A stretch of DNA of 64,000 nt, taken from positions 496,001 through 560,000 of the forward strand of contig NZ_WOBR01000010.1 of NCBI RefSeq assembly GCF_009727955.1, in the 5' to 3' direction. The stretch is from Aliivibrio fischeri (lineage in GTDB: Bacteria > Pseudomonadota > Gammaproteobacteria > Enterobacterales > Vibrionaceae). The position numbers were made by a program, and so were the translations under genes. Below are positions 35,118 to 43,871 of this stretch, in pieces; position 1 is the stretch's first letter, and each line of letters starts with the position of its first letter. The notes under the pieces were generated by a model that did not search any database, had not been told where the DNA came from, and saw only the letters and a program-made list of their open reading frames with translations.

Positions 35118-36383
35118 ATGAATATTTTCAAGAAGCAAGAATCACAAGTGCGCTCATACTCAAACAATTTCCCAGTTGTTTTTCAAAAAGCAAAAGGCAG
35201 CTGGCTAGAAACTGAAAATGGAGAGCGTTACCTAGACTTCCTTGCCGGAGCCGGATCACTTAACTACGGTCACAACAACCCAGTCTTAAAGCAAGCTTTA
35301 CTTGAATACATCGAAAACGACGGTATCACTCATGGCTTAGACATGCACTCTAGTGCAAAAGCCACATTTTTAAATGCCCTGAGCCGTTATATTCTCGAAC
35401 CAAGAAGCCTAGAATACAAGGTACAGTTCACGGGACCTACAGGTACCAATGCTGTTGAGGCCGCTTTAAAACTGGCACGAAAAGTCACTAACCGAACCAA
35501 TATTGTCGCGTTCACTAATGGCTTTCATGGTTGTACAGCCGGAGCACTGGCGGCAACGGGGAATCAACACCATCGCCAAGGTGCCGGTGTTAGCTTAAGC
35601 AATATTACACGCATTCCTTTTGAAGGTTATGCTGATATCGATGGACTTAACCTGTTTGAGACCATGCTATCTGACAATTCAAGCGGTTTAGATAAACCCG
35701 CTGCGGTACTTTTAGAAACCGTACAAGGTGAAGGCGGTTTAAACGTCGCTTCAAATGAATGGCTACAACGTCTAAGTAAGATCTGTAAAGCCAACGACAT
35801 TCTAATGATTGTTGATGATATTCAAGCGGGTTGTGGACGTACTGGTACTTTCTTTAGTTTTGAGTCATCTGGCATTAAACCAGACATGGTAACTCTATCA
35901 AAATCCATTGGTGGCTACGGCTTACCAATGGCAGTTGTCTTACTAAAACCTGAATTAGATGAATGGAAACCTGGTGAACATAACGGTACTTTCCGTGGTA
36001 ACAACCATGCCTTTATTACTGCAGCAAAAGCGCTTGAAATTTATTGGGCGAACGATAACTTTGAAAACCACATAAAACAATCGTCTAGCAAAGTAAGCGA
36101 CGTAATTCTTCGCACCATTAAACGTCACCCTAAATTATTTGTTCAACAAAAAGGCCGTGGCATGATGATTGGCATTAAATGTAAAGACGGCATCATCTCA
36201 AGTGATATCGCAAAAACCTGCTTTGAAAACGGAATGGTAATTGAAACCGCGGGTCCTGATGACGAAGTAGTTAAATTCTTCTGTCCATTAACCATTACTG
36301 AATCAGAGTTAGATCAAGGATTGGCTATCTTTGAAGACGCTGTTGATAGTATTGCAGCAAAACATTTTAAAAAAGCATCTTAA
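35118..36383 (+). CDS. ectB: Diaminobutyrate--2-oxoglutarate transaminase (ectoine pathway step 1)
   Basis: A 421-aa class III PLP aminotransferase that makes L-2,4-diaminobutyrate from aspartate semialdehyde and glutamate. The PLP-binding Lys262 sits in '[10 protein letters not shown]', with '[12 protein letters not shown]' (cofactor-ring Asp) before it and '[18 protein letters not shown]' as the phosphate-site segment. Length is typical for EctB. It lies 20 bases after ectA and 14 before ectC, one operon. Confidence 0.96.
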   Translation: MNIFKKQESQVRSYSNNFPVVFQKAKGSWLETENGERYLDFLAGAGSLNYGHNNPVLKQALLEYIENDGITHGLDMHSSAKATFLNALSRYILEPRSLEYKVQFTGPTGTNAVEAALKLARKVTNRTNIVAFTNGFHGCTAGALAATGNQHHRQGAGVSLSNITRIPFEGYADIDGLNLFETMLSDNSSGLDKPAAVLLETVQGEGGLNVASNEWLQRLSKICKANDILMIVDDIQAGCGRTGTFFSFESSGIKPDMVTLSKSIGGYGLPMAVVLLKPELDEWKPGEHNGTFRGNNHAFITAAKALEIYWANDNFENHIKQSSSKVSDVILRTIKRHPKLFVQQKGRGMMIGIKCKDGIISSDIAKTCFENGMVIETAGPDDEVVKFFCPLTITESELDQGLAIFEDAVDSIAAKHFKKAS

Positions 36384-36397
36384 TCAAGGAAAATACG

Positions 36398-36784
36398 ATG
36401 ATAGTAAGAACATTAGATGAATGTCGCGGCAGCGAACGACGTGTAGCATCTGAAACATGGGAAAGCGTAAGAATGTTGTTGAAAAATGACAACATGGGCT
36501 TCTCTTTTCATATCACGACCATCTATCAAGATACTGAAACACACATCCATTACAAAAACCATTTAGAGTCAGTCTATTGCATGAGTGGTGAGGGGGAGAT
36601 TCAAGTGGTTGGAGGGGAGACTTATCCAATAAAACCAGGAACATTATACATTCTTGATAAACACGACGAGCATTATTTACGAGCGTATAAAGATAAAGAA
36701 ATGGTCATGGCGTGCGTTTTCAACCCGCCAATTACGGGTGCCGAAGTTCATGATGAAAACGGTGTTTATCCTATTCTCGATTAA
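36398..36784 (+). CDS. ectC: L-ectoine synthase (ectoine pathway step 3)
   Basis: A 128-aa cupin that cyclises N-gamma-acetyl-diaminobutyrate to ectoine. The start '[28 protein letters not shown]' and '[20 protein letters not shown]' are characteristic. Metal-binding Glu/Tyr/His residues lie in the latter and in '[10 protein letters not shown]'. It is the last gene of the operon: the aspartokinase gene that follows ectC in many vibrios is absent and a convergent LysR gene lies 52 bases away. Ectoine protects against osmotic stress. Confidence 0.96.
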   Translation: MIVRTLDECRGSERRVASETWESVRMLLKNDNMGFSFHITTIYQDTETHIHYKNHLESVYCMSGEGEIQVVGGETYPIKPGTLYILDKHDEHYLRAYKDKEMVMACVFNPPITGAEVHDENGVYPILD

Positions 36785-36836
36785 GTTGCATAACAATCTC
36801 AGCAACTGTAGATATGCTCATTATTTTTCATCACTA

Positions 36837-37727
36837 TTAATAATGAGCTGTTTTACTTAACTCTTGCAGTGATGACAATAGATCCTCTAATACGGGTCCA
36901 AATGCGTGACGCCGAGAGACCAAGCAACCCATAGGCGTTAGCCAACCATGAAACTCATGAGCAATCGGTAGCGCAACTAACTTTTTCTGCTCAATGAGAC
37001 TTGTCACTGTATGTTCTGGAACGATACTCCAACCCACACCACGGCACGCTAACTCTATTAAGGCTTGATGAGTATTGGCGTACCATAGTTTTGAACTGAT
37101 CCCGTAACTGAACCATAACTCTTTCCCCTTCGAGCTACGATGTACTAACTGTCGATGTCCTTTCAATGCCGCATCATTCACCATTTGTAAAGCCGCTAAT
37201 TCATGATCTGGCGCAGCCACAGTAAGAAAACGTATTTGTCCTAAGGTGAAAAAATCCATATCAACTTTAAGCTCGCCATCAGCATAGACGATACCTACTT
37301 GTGCTTTTCCCTTTCTAACCAGATCTTCAACATCAAAGGTTGAGGTCGTAATAATTTCAACATCAGTAACGGGAAACTTATCCGCCAATGTCGCTAAAAT
37401 TTGCAATAAATCATCATTAATTAAGCTCTCATCAATCGCAATAACCAACTCATATTCATGCTCTCTTTCTAACGACTCAACCTTTTGATCAAAGTATTTC
37501 TGTTGGTGCAAAATAGACTGAGCAATCGGCAATAAAGCCTTACCCTTCTCTGTCAGTACTGGCGTATTTTTCTCACGATTAAACAGCTCTTGGTTAATCG
37601 AGATCTCTAAATTAGCAATGGCCTGACTCACGCCTGATTGAGCACGTTTTAATTGACGAGCCGCAGCCGAGAAAGAACCGCACTCACACACGGTGACAAA
37701 GATTTTTAATTGCTCAAAACTGTACAT
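36837..37727 (-). CDS. LysR-family transcriptional regulator (likely regulator of the PACE efflux gene)
   Basis: A 296-aa LysR protein: helix-turn-helix at ~15-45 ('GSFSAAARQLKRAQSGVSQAIANLEISIN') and effector domain ~90-290. It is divergent from a PACE-family efflux gene, 137 bases between the starts. This layout matches AceR/AceI in Acinetobacter, where a LysR activator controls the PACE pump, so the same logic is likely here. It converges on ectC without a clear terminator. Confidence 0.92.
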   Translation of the reverse strand: MYSFEQLKIFVTVCECGSFSAAARQLKRAQSGVSQAIANLEISINQELFNREKNTPVLTEKGKALLPIAQSILHQQKYFDQKVESLEREHEYELVIAIDESLINDDLLQILATLADKFPVTDVEIITTSTFDVEDLVRKGKAQVGIVYADGELKVDMDFFTLGQIRFLTVAAPDHELAALQMVNDAALKGHRQLVHRSSKGKELWFSYGISSKLWYANTHQALIELACRGVGWSIVPEHTVTSLIEQKKLVALPIAHEFHGWLTPMGCLVSRRHAFGPVLEDLLSSLQELSKTAHY

Positions 37728-37864
37728 AACATTTAACTCAAGTAAGTAGACCCGCGCTTAAGCTATCACGATTTGTGATGGCTGTTAACTTTATCTCTTT
37801 TACTCACTCTTTATAATCGCGCTTCTTTATTTTAGAACTGCCCCATTTTTTTGAGAATACACCA

Positions 37865-38308
37865 ATGAAGATGAAAACCAATGAGCGCATTTTTCATGCC
37901 GTTTTATTTGAAGTATTAGCCGTTAGCTTATCTATTATTGGATTAGCTATTTTTACTGATCATGATGTTACGGCACTATCAGGAACCATGATAGTCGTTG
38001 CTACTATCGCAATGATTTGGAATTTCATTTATAACTGGATTTTCGATCAATTTTTCACAGGTGAAAAAACACAACGCACGCTTTCATTACGCGTTTTCCA
38101 CGTTATCTTATTTGAAGTTGGGTTACTGTTTGTCACAGTGCCAGTAATGGCTTACTTATTAAGCGTTGGGATCTGGGAAGCCTTTATGATGGATATCGGC
38201 GTAACTATCTTTATCACCATTTACGCCTTTGCTTTTAATCTTATATACGACAAGGTAAGAGCGCTATTAGTAAAAAGAATGACGAGAGATGAGTCAGTCA
38301 CCGCGTGA
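37865..38308 (+). CDS. PACE-family biocide/polyamine efflux transporter
   Basis: A 147-aa inner-membrane protein made of two tandem bacterial transmembrane pair (BTP) domains. Each begins with a similar motif: 'ERIFHAVLFEVLAVSLSI' (~7-24) and 'LRVFHVILFEVGLLFVTVP' (~76-94). Each ends in 'FIYNWIFD'/'FNLIYDK'. Four helices in total. The conserved Glu in helix 1 (E16) is present. PACE proteins export chlorhexidine-type biocides and short polyamines such as cadaverine. Confidence 0.94.
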   Translation: MKMKTNERIFHAVLFEVLAVSLSIIGLAIFTDHDVTALSGTMIVVATIAMIWNFIYNWIFDQFFTGEKTQRTLSLRVFHVILFEVGLLFVTVPVMAYLLSVGIWEAFMMDIGVTIFITIYAFAFNLIYDKVRALLVKRMTRDESVTA

Positions 38309-38335
38309 TAGATTAAATATGAGAGCTAGATAGTA

Positions 38336-38362
38336 AACAACCCGCTGATTGGCGGGTTGTTT
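38336..38362 (+). terminator. Terminator of the PACE gene
   Basis: AACAACCCGC pairs with GCGGGTTGTT around a short loop, then TTATTTTTT. It probably also limits transcription from the minus-strand gene that ends at 38399. Confidence 0.85.
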
Positions 38363-38398
38363 ATTTTTTAGTTGATCGGCATCTGAACTGAATTATTT

Positions 38399-38737
38399 TC
38401 AGTCCATTCGTGTAATAAAGGTTTGCTCGTCATCCACAAAAGCCACAAAGCCGCCATGATAGATAAATACTCTACCACGCCCCTCAACTAGGCAAGCAAG
38501 CTGTGGAAGCAAATCTTCTTCGTTATTCTGACGTTGAAATGTACCAGTATCGGTAATTACACCACTGAGTGCAGGCAAATACCCATAAGTGCGCTTGGCT
38601 TGATCAATCAGGCTCAATTCACTACTGATAGAGAAGCAAGATGGAATCGCACCGGCTTCTTCGATAAACATAGTTTTCAGTTCTTCAAAAGCTGTAATCA
38701 CTAGCCAGTCGATGTCGTTAACATGATGGATAAACAT
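38399..38737 (-). CDS. Hypothetical protein, 112 aa
   Basis: A 112-aa soluble protein (MFIHHVNDIDWLVITAFEELKTMF...). It has no signal peptide or membrane helix and mixes helix and strand; 'GRVFIYHGGFVAFVDDEQTFI' looks like a terminal beta hairpin. A GAGAAAT sequence precedes the ATG weakly. It stands alone between the PACE gene and higBA. I do not recognise the family. Confidence 0.6.
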   Translation of the reverse strand: MFIHHVNDIDWLVITAFEELKTMFIEEAGAIPSCFSISSELSLIDQAKRTYGYLPALSGVITDTGTFQRQNNEEDLLPQLACLVEGRGRVFIYHGGFVAFVDDEQTFITRMD

Positions 38738-39131
38738 AGGATTTCTCGGTTATTCTGATATGGCGATTTTATCATTATTAAGGGATAATCTAGTAGAGAT
38801 TTGGTTGGTAAAGTTATTTCTGGAGATTCATTAAGCTAACTTGAAACACAACGTTATTCATTTCCTAAACCAATCTCCTATTTTCAGCATCAGTTCTTAT
38901 ATTCTCAAACTCCCTCGCACAAGCACTCTTCTTTCAAAAAACATATTTACACGATTTATTTAGATCACTCACAACCCAGTACCTTTTCACACATTTCTTA
39001 AAATAAACCACTAATCTAATACCATCAGAGACAATGAGCACTCGTTCATTGTTTAGATTTACATCAAAACTTGTGCACACCATGATTGTGCGTTACTCTT
39101 TCACTTATTAGGTGCACAATAGTATTGTGCA
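38738..39131. other. Intergenic region upstream of higBA
   Basis: About 390 bases without a supported gene. The last 60 bases hold the two operator-like repeats of the toxin-antitoxin module; the remainder is AT-rich and shows nothing I can name. Confidence 0.5.
39071..39131 (+). promoter_or_regulatory. Operator region of higBA
   Basis: TGCACAATA-G-TATTGTGCA (39113-39131) is a perfect 9-1-9 palindrome ending one base before the toxin ATG. A second, imperfect copy (TTGTGCACACC...GATTGTGC, 39071-39091) lies ~40 bases upstream. Both share TTGTGC/GCACAA half-sites, the pattern expected for cooperative HigA binding and autorepression. Confidence 0.75.
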
Positions 39132-39425
39132 ATGAAAATGTCATTAAAATTTAAAGAGCAATGGTTAGAACAATTTTATGAACAGGACAAACGACATCGT
39201 TTAATTCCGAAAAGTATTGAAAATGCTCTATATAGAAAGCTAGAAATCTTAGATGCCGCCCACTCTGAATCTGATTTACGTGTACCTCCGGGAAATCGTT
39301 TCGAGTACTTAACTGGTAACTTAATTGAATGGTGCTCTATCAGAGTAAATAAACAATATCGATTAATTTTTCGATGGGATAATGGTGTAGCTAAAGATAC
39401 CTATTTAGATCCTCATAAATACTAA
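39132..39425 (+). CDS. higB: HigB-type toxin (RelE superfamily mRNA interferase)
   Basis: A 97-aa RelE-fold toxin. The ends of the strands and the 'ALYRKLEILDAAHSESDLRVPPGNRFEYLTGNLIEWCSIRVNKQYRLIFRWDNG' core are typical of HigB, which cuts mRNA on translating ribosomes. The toxin gene precedes the antitoxin, the reverse of most TA pairs but normal for hig. It starts right at the operator palindrome and is 10 bases before the antitoxin gene. Confidence 0.93.
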   Translation: MKMSLKFKEQWLEQFYEQDKRHRLIPKSIENALYRKLEILDAAHSESDLRVPPGNRFEYLTGNLIEWCSIRVNKQYRLIFRWDNGVAKDTYLDPHKY

Positions 39426-39435
39426 GGTAAGCAAT

Positions 39436-39753
39436 ATGCGTAAAACTAAACGTCGCCCAATAAGCGTTGGGGAAATGCTGAAAGTCGAATTTCTCGATCC
39501 ACTAAAAATTACATCTAAAACATTAGCTGAAGCTATGGGTGTTCACAGAAATACGGTAAGCAACCTAATTAACGGTGGGATCTTAACGGCACCTATTGCG
39601 ATAAAACTGGCTGCTGCACTGGGTAACACTCCTGAGTTTTGGCTTAATATCCAACATGCTGTTGATTTGTGGGACACTCGAAATCGCTATCAAGACGAAG
39701 CAAAATTCGTAAAACCACTAAATATTAATTTTGAACAACAAACACAAGATTAA
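39436..39753 (+). CDS. higA: HigA-type antitoxin (XRE family)
   Basis: A 105-aa XRE-family helix-turn-helix protein of the HigA/VapI type. 'RRPISVGEMLKVEFLDPLKITSKTLAEAMGVHRNTVSNLINGG' (~6-48) is the DNA-binding part, followed by 'AAALGNTPEFWLNIQHAVDLWDT', the usual HigA tail. It neutralises the upstream toxin and represses the operon through the palindromes above. Spacing and order confirm a complete module. Confidence 0.94.
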   Translation: MRKTKRRPISVGEMLKVEFLDPLKITSKTLAEAMGVHRNTVSNLINGGILTAPIAIKLAAALGNTPEFWLNIQHAVDLWDTRNRYQDEAKFVKPLNINFEQQTQD

Positions 39754-40126
39754 CGCCATAAGTTAACATTCTTTATATTCAACTTATGGCATTTACTGTA
39801 AAAACAACAAAGAAAAGAACATTTATCTACATATTCACTCACTGCAGTTCAATATACCAGCAAGCCACCATATACAACTTATCAACCTAAGAAACAACTG
39901 GTTACATATATTTCTCATTTACGAGATAAATACGGTGCGTTGCTGATATTTCCAGTATAGAATCCCCGCTCAATGTCCAGTCTGTGTATTCGTAGAACCT
40001 TTTCTGACTAAGTAAGGGAATACTGAACACAATAGATTTGTGATAAATGGACGCTGGCCAAATAGAGATAAAAATAAATCTCTATTTAGCGATAACAGCA
40101 CTAATGTGGCATTGAGAAAATTTAAA
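39754..40126. other. Intergenic region upstream of carbamate kinase, with a leader hairpin
   Basis: No gene is supported. AAATAGAGAT (40060-40069) and ATCTCTATTT (40078-40087) form a perfect 10-bp stem with an eight-base A-rich loop, 40 bases before the carbamate kinase start. It could be an operator or an mRNA leader structure. Confidence 0.5.
39755..39790 (+). terminator. Possible terminator of higBA
   Basis: GCCATAAGTT and AACTTATGGC form a perfect 10-bp stem just after the higA stop. The loop is 16 bases and only a short ATTT follows, so termination is probable but not certain. Confidence 0.55.
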
Positions 40127-41110
40127 ATGAGTCGTACAACAATGAAACCAACAATTGTTATTGCCCTAGGTGGCAATGCACTATTGCGTCGTGGTCAGGT
40201 TCTTTCTTATGAAAATCAACTTGAAAACGTAAAGGTAGCGGCAGAGTCTATTGCGAAATTAAGCAAAGAGTACCGTATTGCTATTGTTCATGGAAATGGC
40301 CCACAAGTTGGTTTATTAAGCCAACAAAATGATGCCTTTGATGCTGTTCCTTCTTATCCTCTTAGTTGTTTAGTTGCTGAATCTCAAGGGATGATAGCAA
40401 CTATGCTTGCGCAAGAATTACGTAACCGTGTTGATTGTAACGTAACGACAATTCTTACCCATGTCGATGTTGATAAAGCCGACCCCGCTTTTAATGACCC
40501 TACCAAGTTCATTGGCCAAGTGTATTCTGAAAAAGAAGCGTACGATCTTGCTGAAGAGTTTGGCTGGTCTATTCGCCAAGATGGTGACTACTTTAGACGC
40601 GTTGTTGCTTCCCCTGCTCCTAAAAACATCCGTGAGAGTGAATTAATTTCATTGGCTTTGCAGCACGATAATATTGTTATATGTTGCGGCGGAGGTGGTA
40701 TTCCTGTTTGTACTGACAACCACGGTATCACTACAAATATCGATTGTGTTATTGATAAAGACTCAACGGCATCACTGCTTTCTCAGCAGATCTCAGCTGA
40801 CTACTTCTTAATTTTGACCGATGGTGATGGGGTATTTTTCCATTACGGCAAGCCAAACCAAATCAAACTAGACATTGCTACTACCGAAGAATTAAAAGGC
40901 TACTCTTTTGATAAAGGCTCTATGCAGCCCAAAATTGATTCGATGATCAACTACGTTGAAAATGTCGATATCTCTATCGGTATCATTGCGGATTTGCACT
41001 TAGCTTTAGATGCGCTAAATGGCACGGCTGGTACAAAAATCGTAAAAAATAAGTTCTATGATGACTCTATTTCTCATCAACAAAATGATGGCGAATTAAC
41101 ACCAGCATAG
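40127..41110 (+). CDS. Carbamate kinase
   Basis: A ~327-aa amino acid kinase-fold enzyme making ATP from carbamoyl phosphate (catabolic direction), or the reverse. Diagnostic segments: 'VIALGGNALLRRGQ' (~12-25), 'AIVHGNGPQVGLL', 'CCGGGGIPVCTD' and 'VIDKDSTASLLSQQISADYFLILTDGDGVF'. Arginine deiminase operons usually place it after arcA/arcB, but here it stands alone, similar to YqeA-like copies. An upstream ATG 87 bases earlier adds residues unlike the family; the next in-frame ATG 15 bases later is also possible. Confidence 0.92.
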   Translation: MSRTTMKPTIVIALGGNALLRRGQVLSYENQLENVKVAAESIAKLSKEYRIAIVHGNGPQVGLLSQQNDAFDAVPSYPLSCLVAESQGMIATMLAQELRNRVDCNVTTILTHVDVDKADPAFNDPTKFIGQVYSEKEAYDLAEEFGWSIRQDGDYFRRVVASPAPKNIRESELISLALQHDNIVICCGGGGIPVCTDNHGITTNIDCVIDKDSTASLLSQQISADYFLILTDGDGVFFHYGKPNQIKLDIATTEELKGYSFDKGSMQPKIDSMINYVENVDISIGIIADLHLALDALNGTAGTKIVKNKFYDDSISHQQNDGELTPA

Positions 41111-41131
41111 CAGTTTTACCGCTTATAAAAC

Positions 41132-41162
41132 AAAAAGCCCTAACGTGTTGTTAGGGCTTTTT
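41132..41162. terminator. Bidirectional terminator
   Basis: AAAAAGCCCTAAC pairs with GTTAGGGCTTTTT over a five-base loop. It serves the carbamate kinase gene and the convergent HAD phosphatase gene. Confidence 0.92.
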
Positions 41163-41189
41163 AATATCGAGTATACGATAAGTAAACGC

Positions 41190-41987
41190 TTACAACACCT
41201 GCTCTTTAATCACGGTAAATACCCCTGCATCTTTATTACTTGGAGCCATAAAGCGTGCTGTCTCTTTTACTTTTTGATGTGCATTTTCCATCGCATAAGA
41301 GTAATAACTCTCTTGCAGCATTTCTAAATCATTTAAGTAATCACCAAAGCTCATTGTCTCTTCAAAACTAAAGCTCAGTGTGTTTTGTAGGTGTTTGATC
41401 GCCGCCCCTTTAGAAGCAACCGCATTCATTACATCAAGCCAGATCTTAGCACTCACCACCACTTGATGACTCTCACCAAAATTGGCATCAAAAGATGGGA
41501 AAACGAACTCTTCTGTTCCATCAAAATGACAAATCGCCACTTTAATAAACTCGTCATCTACCGCAAGTAAATCTTCGACATATTCACAACGTTGGTAGTA
41601 TTTTGAAAATTCTGCCAATGCTTTTGGATCTTGTGTTTCAATGTATGCAGAACGTTTTCCACAAAGCACAATGTGTGTACCTTCAATCGCACGAGCAGTT
41701 TTAATGATATTGATTACCGATGGTGTATCCATTGAACAGCTATAAAGTTCTTCACCTTTATACATCACTAACGTGCCGTTTTCAGCAATAAACATCATTC
41801 GATCTTTTACTGGCTCAAACGTTTCTAACAAGCTGTAGTATTGACGCCCAGAGGCAGCGGCAAAAATGATGTTTTTATCTTCTAATTGCTGATAAAGATC
41901 GAAAAAACTTGGATCTAATTGGCTATGTTCATTAAGCAGTGTGCCGTCCATATCAGCAGCAATAAATTTTACGTTATGTTTTTGCAT
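41190..41987 (-). CDS. HAD-superfamily phosphatase, Cof type (subfamily IIB)
   Basis: A 265-aa sugar-phosphate phosphatase. Motif I 'AADMDGTLLNE' (~10-20), motif II 'AAASGRQYY' (~58-66), a large C2B cap (~85-190), and motif IV 'SFGDYLNDLEML' (~208-219) are all present. Enzymes of this group (YbiV, YidA, SupH) dephosphorylate sugar phosphates. No operon partner is evident. Substrate unknown. Confidence 0.93.
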   Translation of the reverse strand: MQKHNVKFIAADMDGTLLNEHSQLDPSFFDLYQQLEDKNIIFAAASGRQYYSLLETFEPVKDRMMFIAENGTLVMYKGEELYSCSMDTPSVINIIKTARAIEGTHIVLCGKRSAYIETQDPKALAEFSKYYQRCEYVEDLLAVDDEFIKVAICHFDGTEEFVFPSFDANFGESHQVVVSAKIWLDVMNAVASKGAAIKHLQNTLSFSFEETMSFGDYLNDLEMLQESYYSYAMENAHQKVKETARFMAPSNKDAGVFTVIKEQVL

Positions 41988-42083
41988 TAATTGGTACTCA
42001 GAGATAATTTAAATTCAATAAACACCCAGAAGTATATACTGTTCAGGACGTTACACCGAACAACTCCACCGTAAAATGAGAGG

Positions 42084-43046
42084 CTACTGCCCCTTTTTCA
42101 CTGGATATAAAGAGGCAAAATTTGGAATGTGTTGCTCCCACAACGGAGGATGACCAATGTGCTTTTGCACGGCACTAATGAACTCTCTAACCAATGCGGT
42201 CTGTTTTCGATGCGGATAAAGTGCGTATACCGCTAAGCCTTGATTACATAACGGGTAATCCGTAAGTAACGTTGTTAATCCCATGCTTTCGATAGAACGC
42301 TCAAGGTTTGATGAGGCAACCACTGCATAACCTAAACCATCTTGAACAGCTGACAATAAGGTTCGAACATCATTTACCTTATAGTTACCTTTCATTTTAT
42401 AGCTTTTAAATTGAGATGAATCTGGGCTTTCACCTAATCGAACGGTATCTACCGTTAATGTGCCATTGCTGTAAATAACAGAGGGTAAATTTACCAATTC
42501 TTCTGGTGTACTTGGCTCTCCAAAGCGTTCAATAAATGAATGTGAAGCGAGGATCACTCCTCGAATATCTGCCACTTTTTTCGCTATTAAACTTGAATCA
42601 TCTAATCGACCTAATCGAAAAGCGACATCAAAGTGCTCTGAAATAATATCGGAGCGCTTATCATCCATCATCAGAACCACCTCAACATCGGGATAAGTGG
42701 CCATAAACTGACTGATAACAGGTTGTAAATACCCTTGCCCAATATGCAATGGAGCTGTAATTCTAATTCGCCCTTTTGGTACTGCTTGATATGAGTCTGC
42801 AATGGATTTCACATTATCTAATGAGCCAACTAACTGATGGGCTTGCTCTAAGATCTCTTCGCCTGCTGGTGTTAATGAGAAAGTACGAGTCGAGCGGTTA
42901 AGTAACTGAACACCTAGCTCTGCTTCTAATTTTTTGATCTGTTTTGAAAGCGCTGAATTATCCATATCATGCAATGCGGCCGCTTTAGTGAATGAGCCTT
43001 GTTGCACCACATCGATAAATAGAGAAAGTTGATTAACCAGAGACAT
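42084..43046 (-). CDS. LysR-family transcriptional regulator
   Basis: A 320-aa LysR protein with an N-terminal helix-turn-helix ('GSFTKAAALHDMDNSALSKQIKKLEAELG', ~17-45) and effector domain ~90-300; the C-terminal tail is ~20 residues longer than usual. 'RSTRTFSLTPAGEEIL' and 'FDVAFRLGRLDDSSLIAKK' are typical of the CrgA-like group. It has no divergent partner: a terminator separates it from the sugar-acid operon. Target unknown. Confidence 0.92.
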   Translation of the reverse strand: MSLVNQLSLFIDVVQQGSFTKAAALHDMDNSALSKQIKKLEAELGVQLLNRSTRTFSLTPAGEEILEQAHQLVGSLDNVKSIADSYQAVPKGRIRITAPLHIGQGYLQPVISQFMATYPDVEVVLMMDDKRSDIISEHFDVAFRLGRLDDSSLIAKKVADIRGVILASHSFIERFGEPSTPEELVNLPSVIYSNGTLTVDTVRLGESPDSSQFKSYKMKGNYKVNDVRTLLSAVQDGLGYAVVASSNLERSIESMGLTTLLTDYPLCNQGLAVYALYPHRKQTALVREFISAVQKHIGHPPLWEQHIPNFASLYPVKKGQ

Positions 43047-43170
43047 ACCTTTACCTAAAACACCCGTCGATTTGATTTAAAGTGAAACCAATCCAAATAC
43101 ATTGTGATATTAAACCTTAATTTTAGTGCGAATACGAAAATTATTCAGACTATTCGGTTATGGTACGTAT

Positions 43171-43195
43171 AAAAAAGGAGCCACATAGGCTCCTT
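43171..43195 (-). terminator. Terminator of the EIIBC-kdgK-eda operon
   Basis: AAGGAGCC pairs with GGCTCCTT around a TATGT loop, followed by six T residues on the minus strand. A near copy occurs after the RND operon. Confidence 0.9.
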
Positions 43196-43221
43196 CTAAC
43201 AGTGGTGAACTAAAAATTAAA

Positions 43222-43851
43222 TTAGCTTTTTACTTTCTCAACAATTTCTCTTGTTAATCGTGCAATGGTATCCCAATCTTTATTTTCAATTAGTTTTTTA
43301 TCTACCATCCATGTACCACCACACGCTAAAACCTGAGGTATTGCTAAATAGTCTTTAATGTTTGATGCTGTGATTCCACCCGTTGGCATTAGTCGAATAT
43401 CACCATAAGGACCCACTAAAGATTTAACCATATTAAGGCCACCAGATGCTTCTGCCGGGAAAAACTTCAGCGTAGTTAACCCCATTTCTAATGCCGCTTC
43501 TACTGTACTTGGGTTATTTACGCCTGGAACAATATCAATCCCAATTTCTTGGCATGCTTTAACTGTATTTGGATTGAAACCAGGAGACACAACGAAACTT
43601 GCTCCTGCCTCTTTTGCTGCAAGTGCTTGCTCACCATTTAAAATTGTTCCAGCACCAATCAGCATGTGAGGCTGTGATTGCTTTAAAAGGCGAATGGCTT
43701 CTACTGCTGCATCTGAGCGAAAAGTAATTTCAGCCGCAGGCAGTCCATTATCAGATAACACCTTACCTAACGGAATGATGTCTTCAGCATTATCCAATGC
43801 AATAACTGGAATGACTTTTAGCGATTGAAGTTGTTCATTAATTGTCGACAT
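43222..43851 (-). CDS. eda: KDPG / KHG aldolase (2-dehydro-3-deoxy-phosphogluconate aldolase)
   Basis: A 209-aa TIM-barrel aldolase that splits 2-keto-3-deoxy-6-phosphogluconate into pyruvate and glyceraldehyde 3-phosphate. The Schiff-base Lys is in 'LTTLKFFPAEASGG' (~133); the catalytic Glu lies in 'PAAEITFRSDAA'; 'GAGTILNGEQALAAKEAGASFVVSPGFNP' is the usual middle. It is the last gene of the operon, 20 bases after the sugar kinase, so it uses the product of that kinase. Confidence 0.95.
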   Translation of the reverse strand: MSTINEQLQSLKVIPVIALDNAEDIIPLGKVLSDNGLPAAEITFRSDAAVEAIRLLKQSQPHMLIGAGTILNGEQALAAKEAGASFVVSPGFNPNTVKACQEIGIDIVPGVNNPSTVEAALEMGLTTLKFFPAEASGGLNMVKSLVGPYGDIRLMPTGGITASNIKDYLAIPQVLACGGTWMVDKKLIENKDWDTIARLTREIVEKVKS

Positions 43852-43871
43852 TTTATATTCCTACTCTGGTA

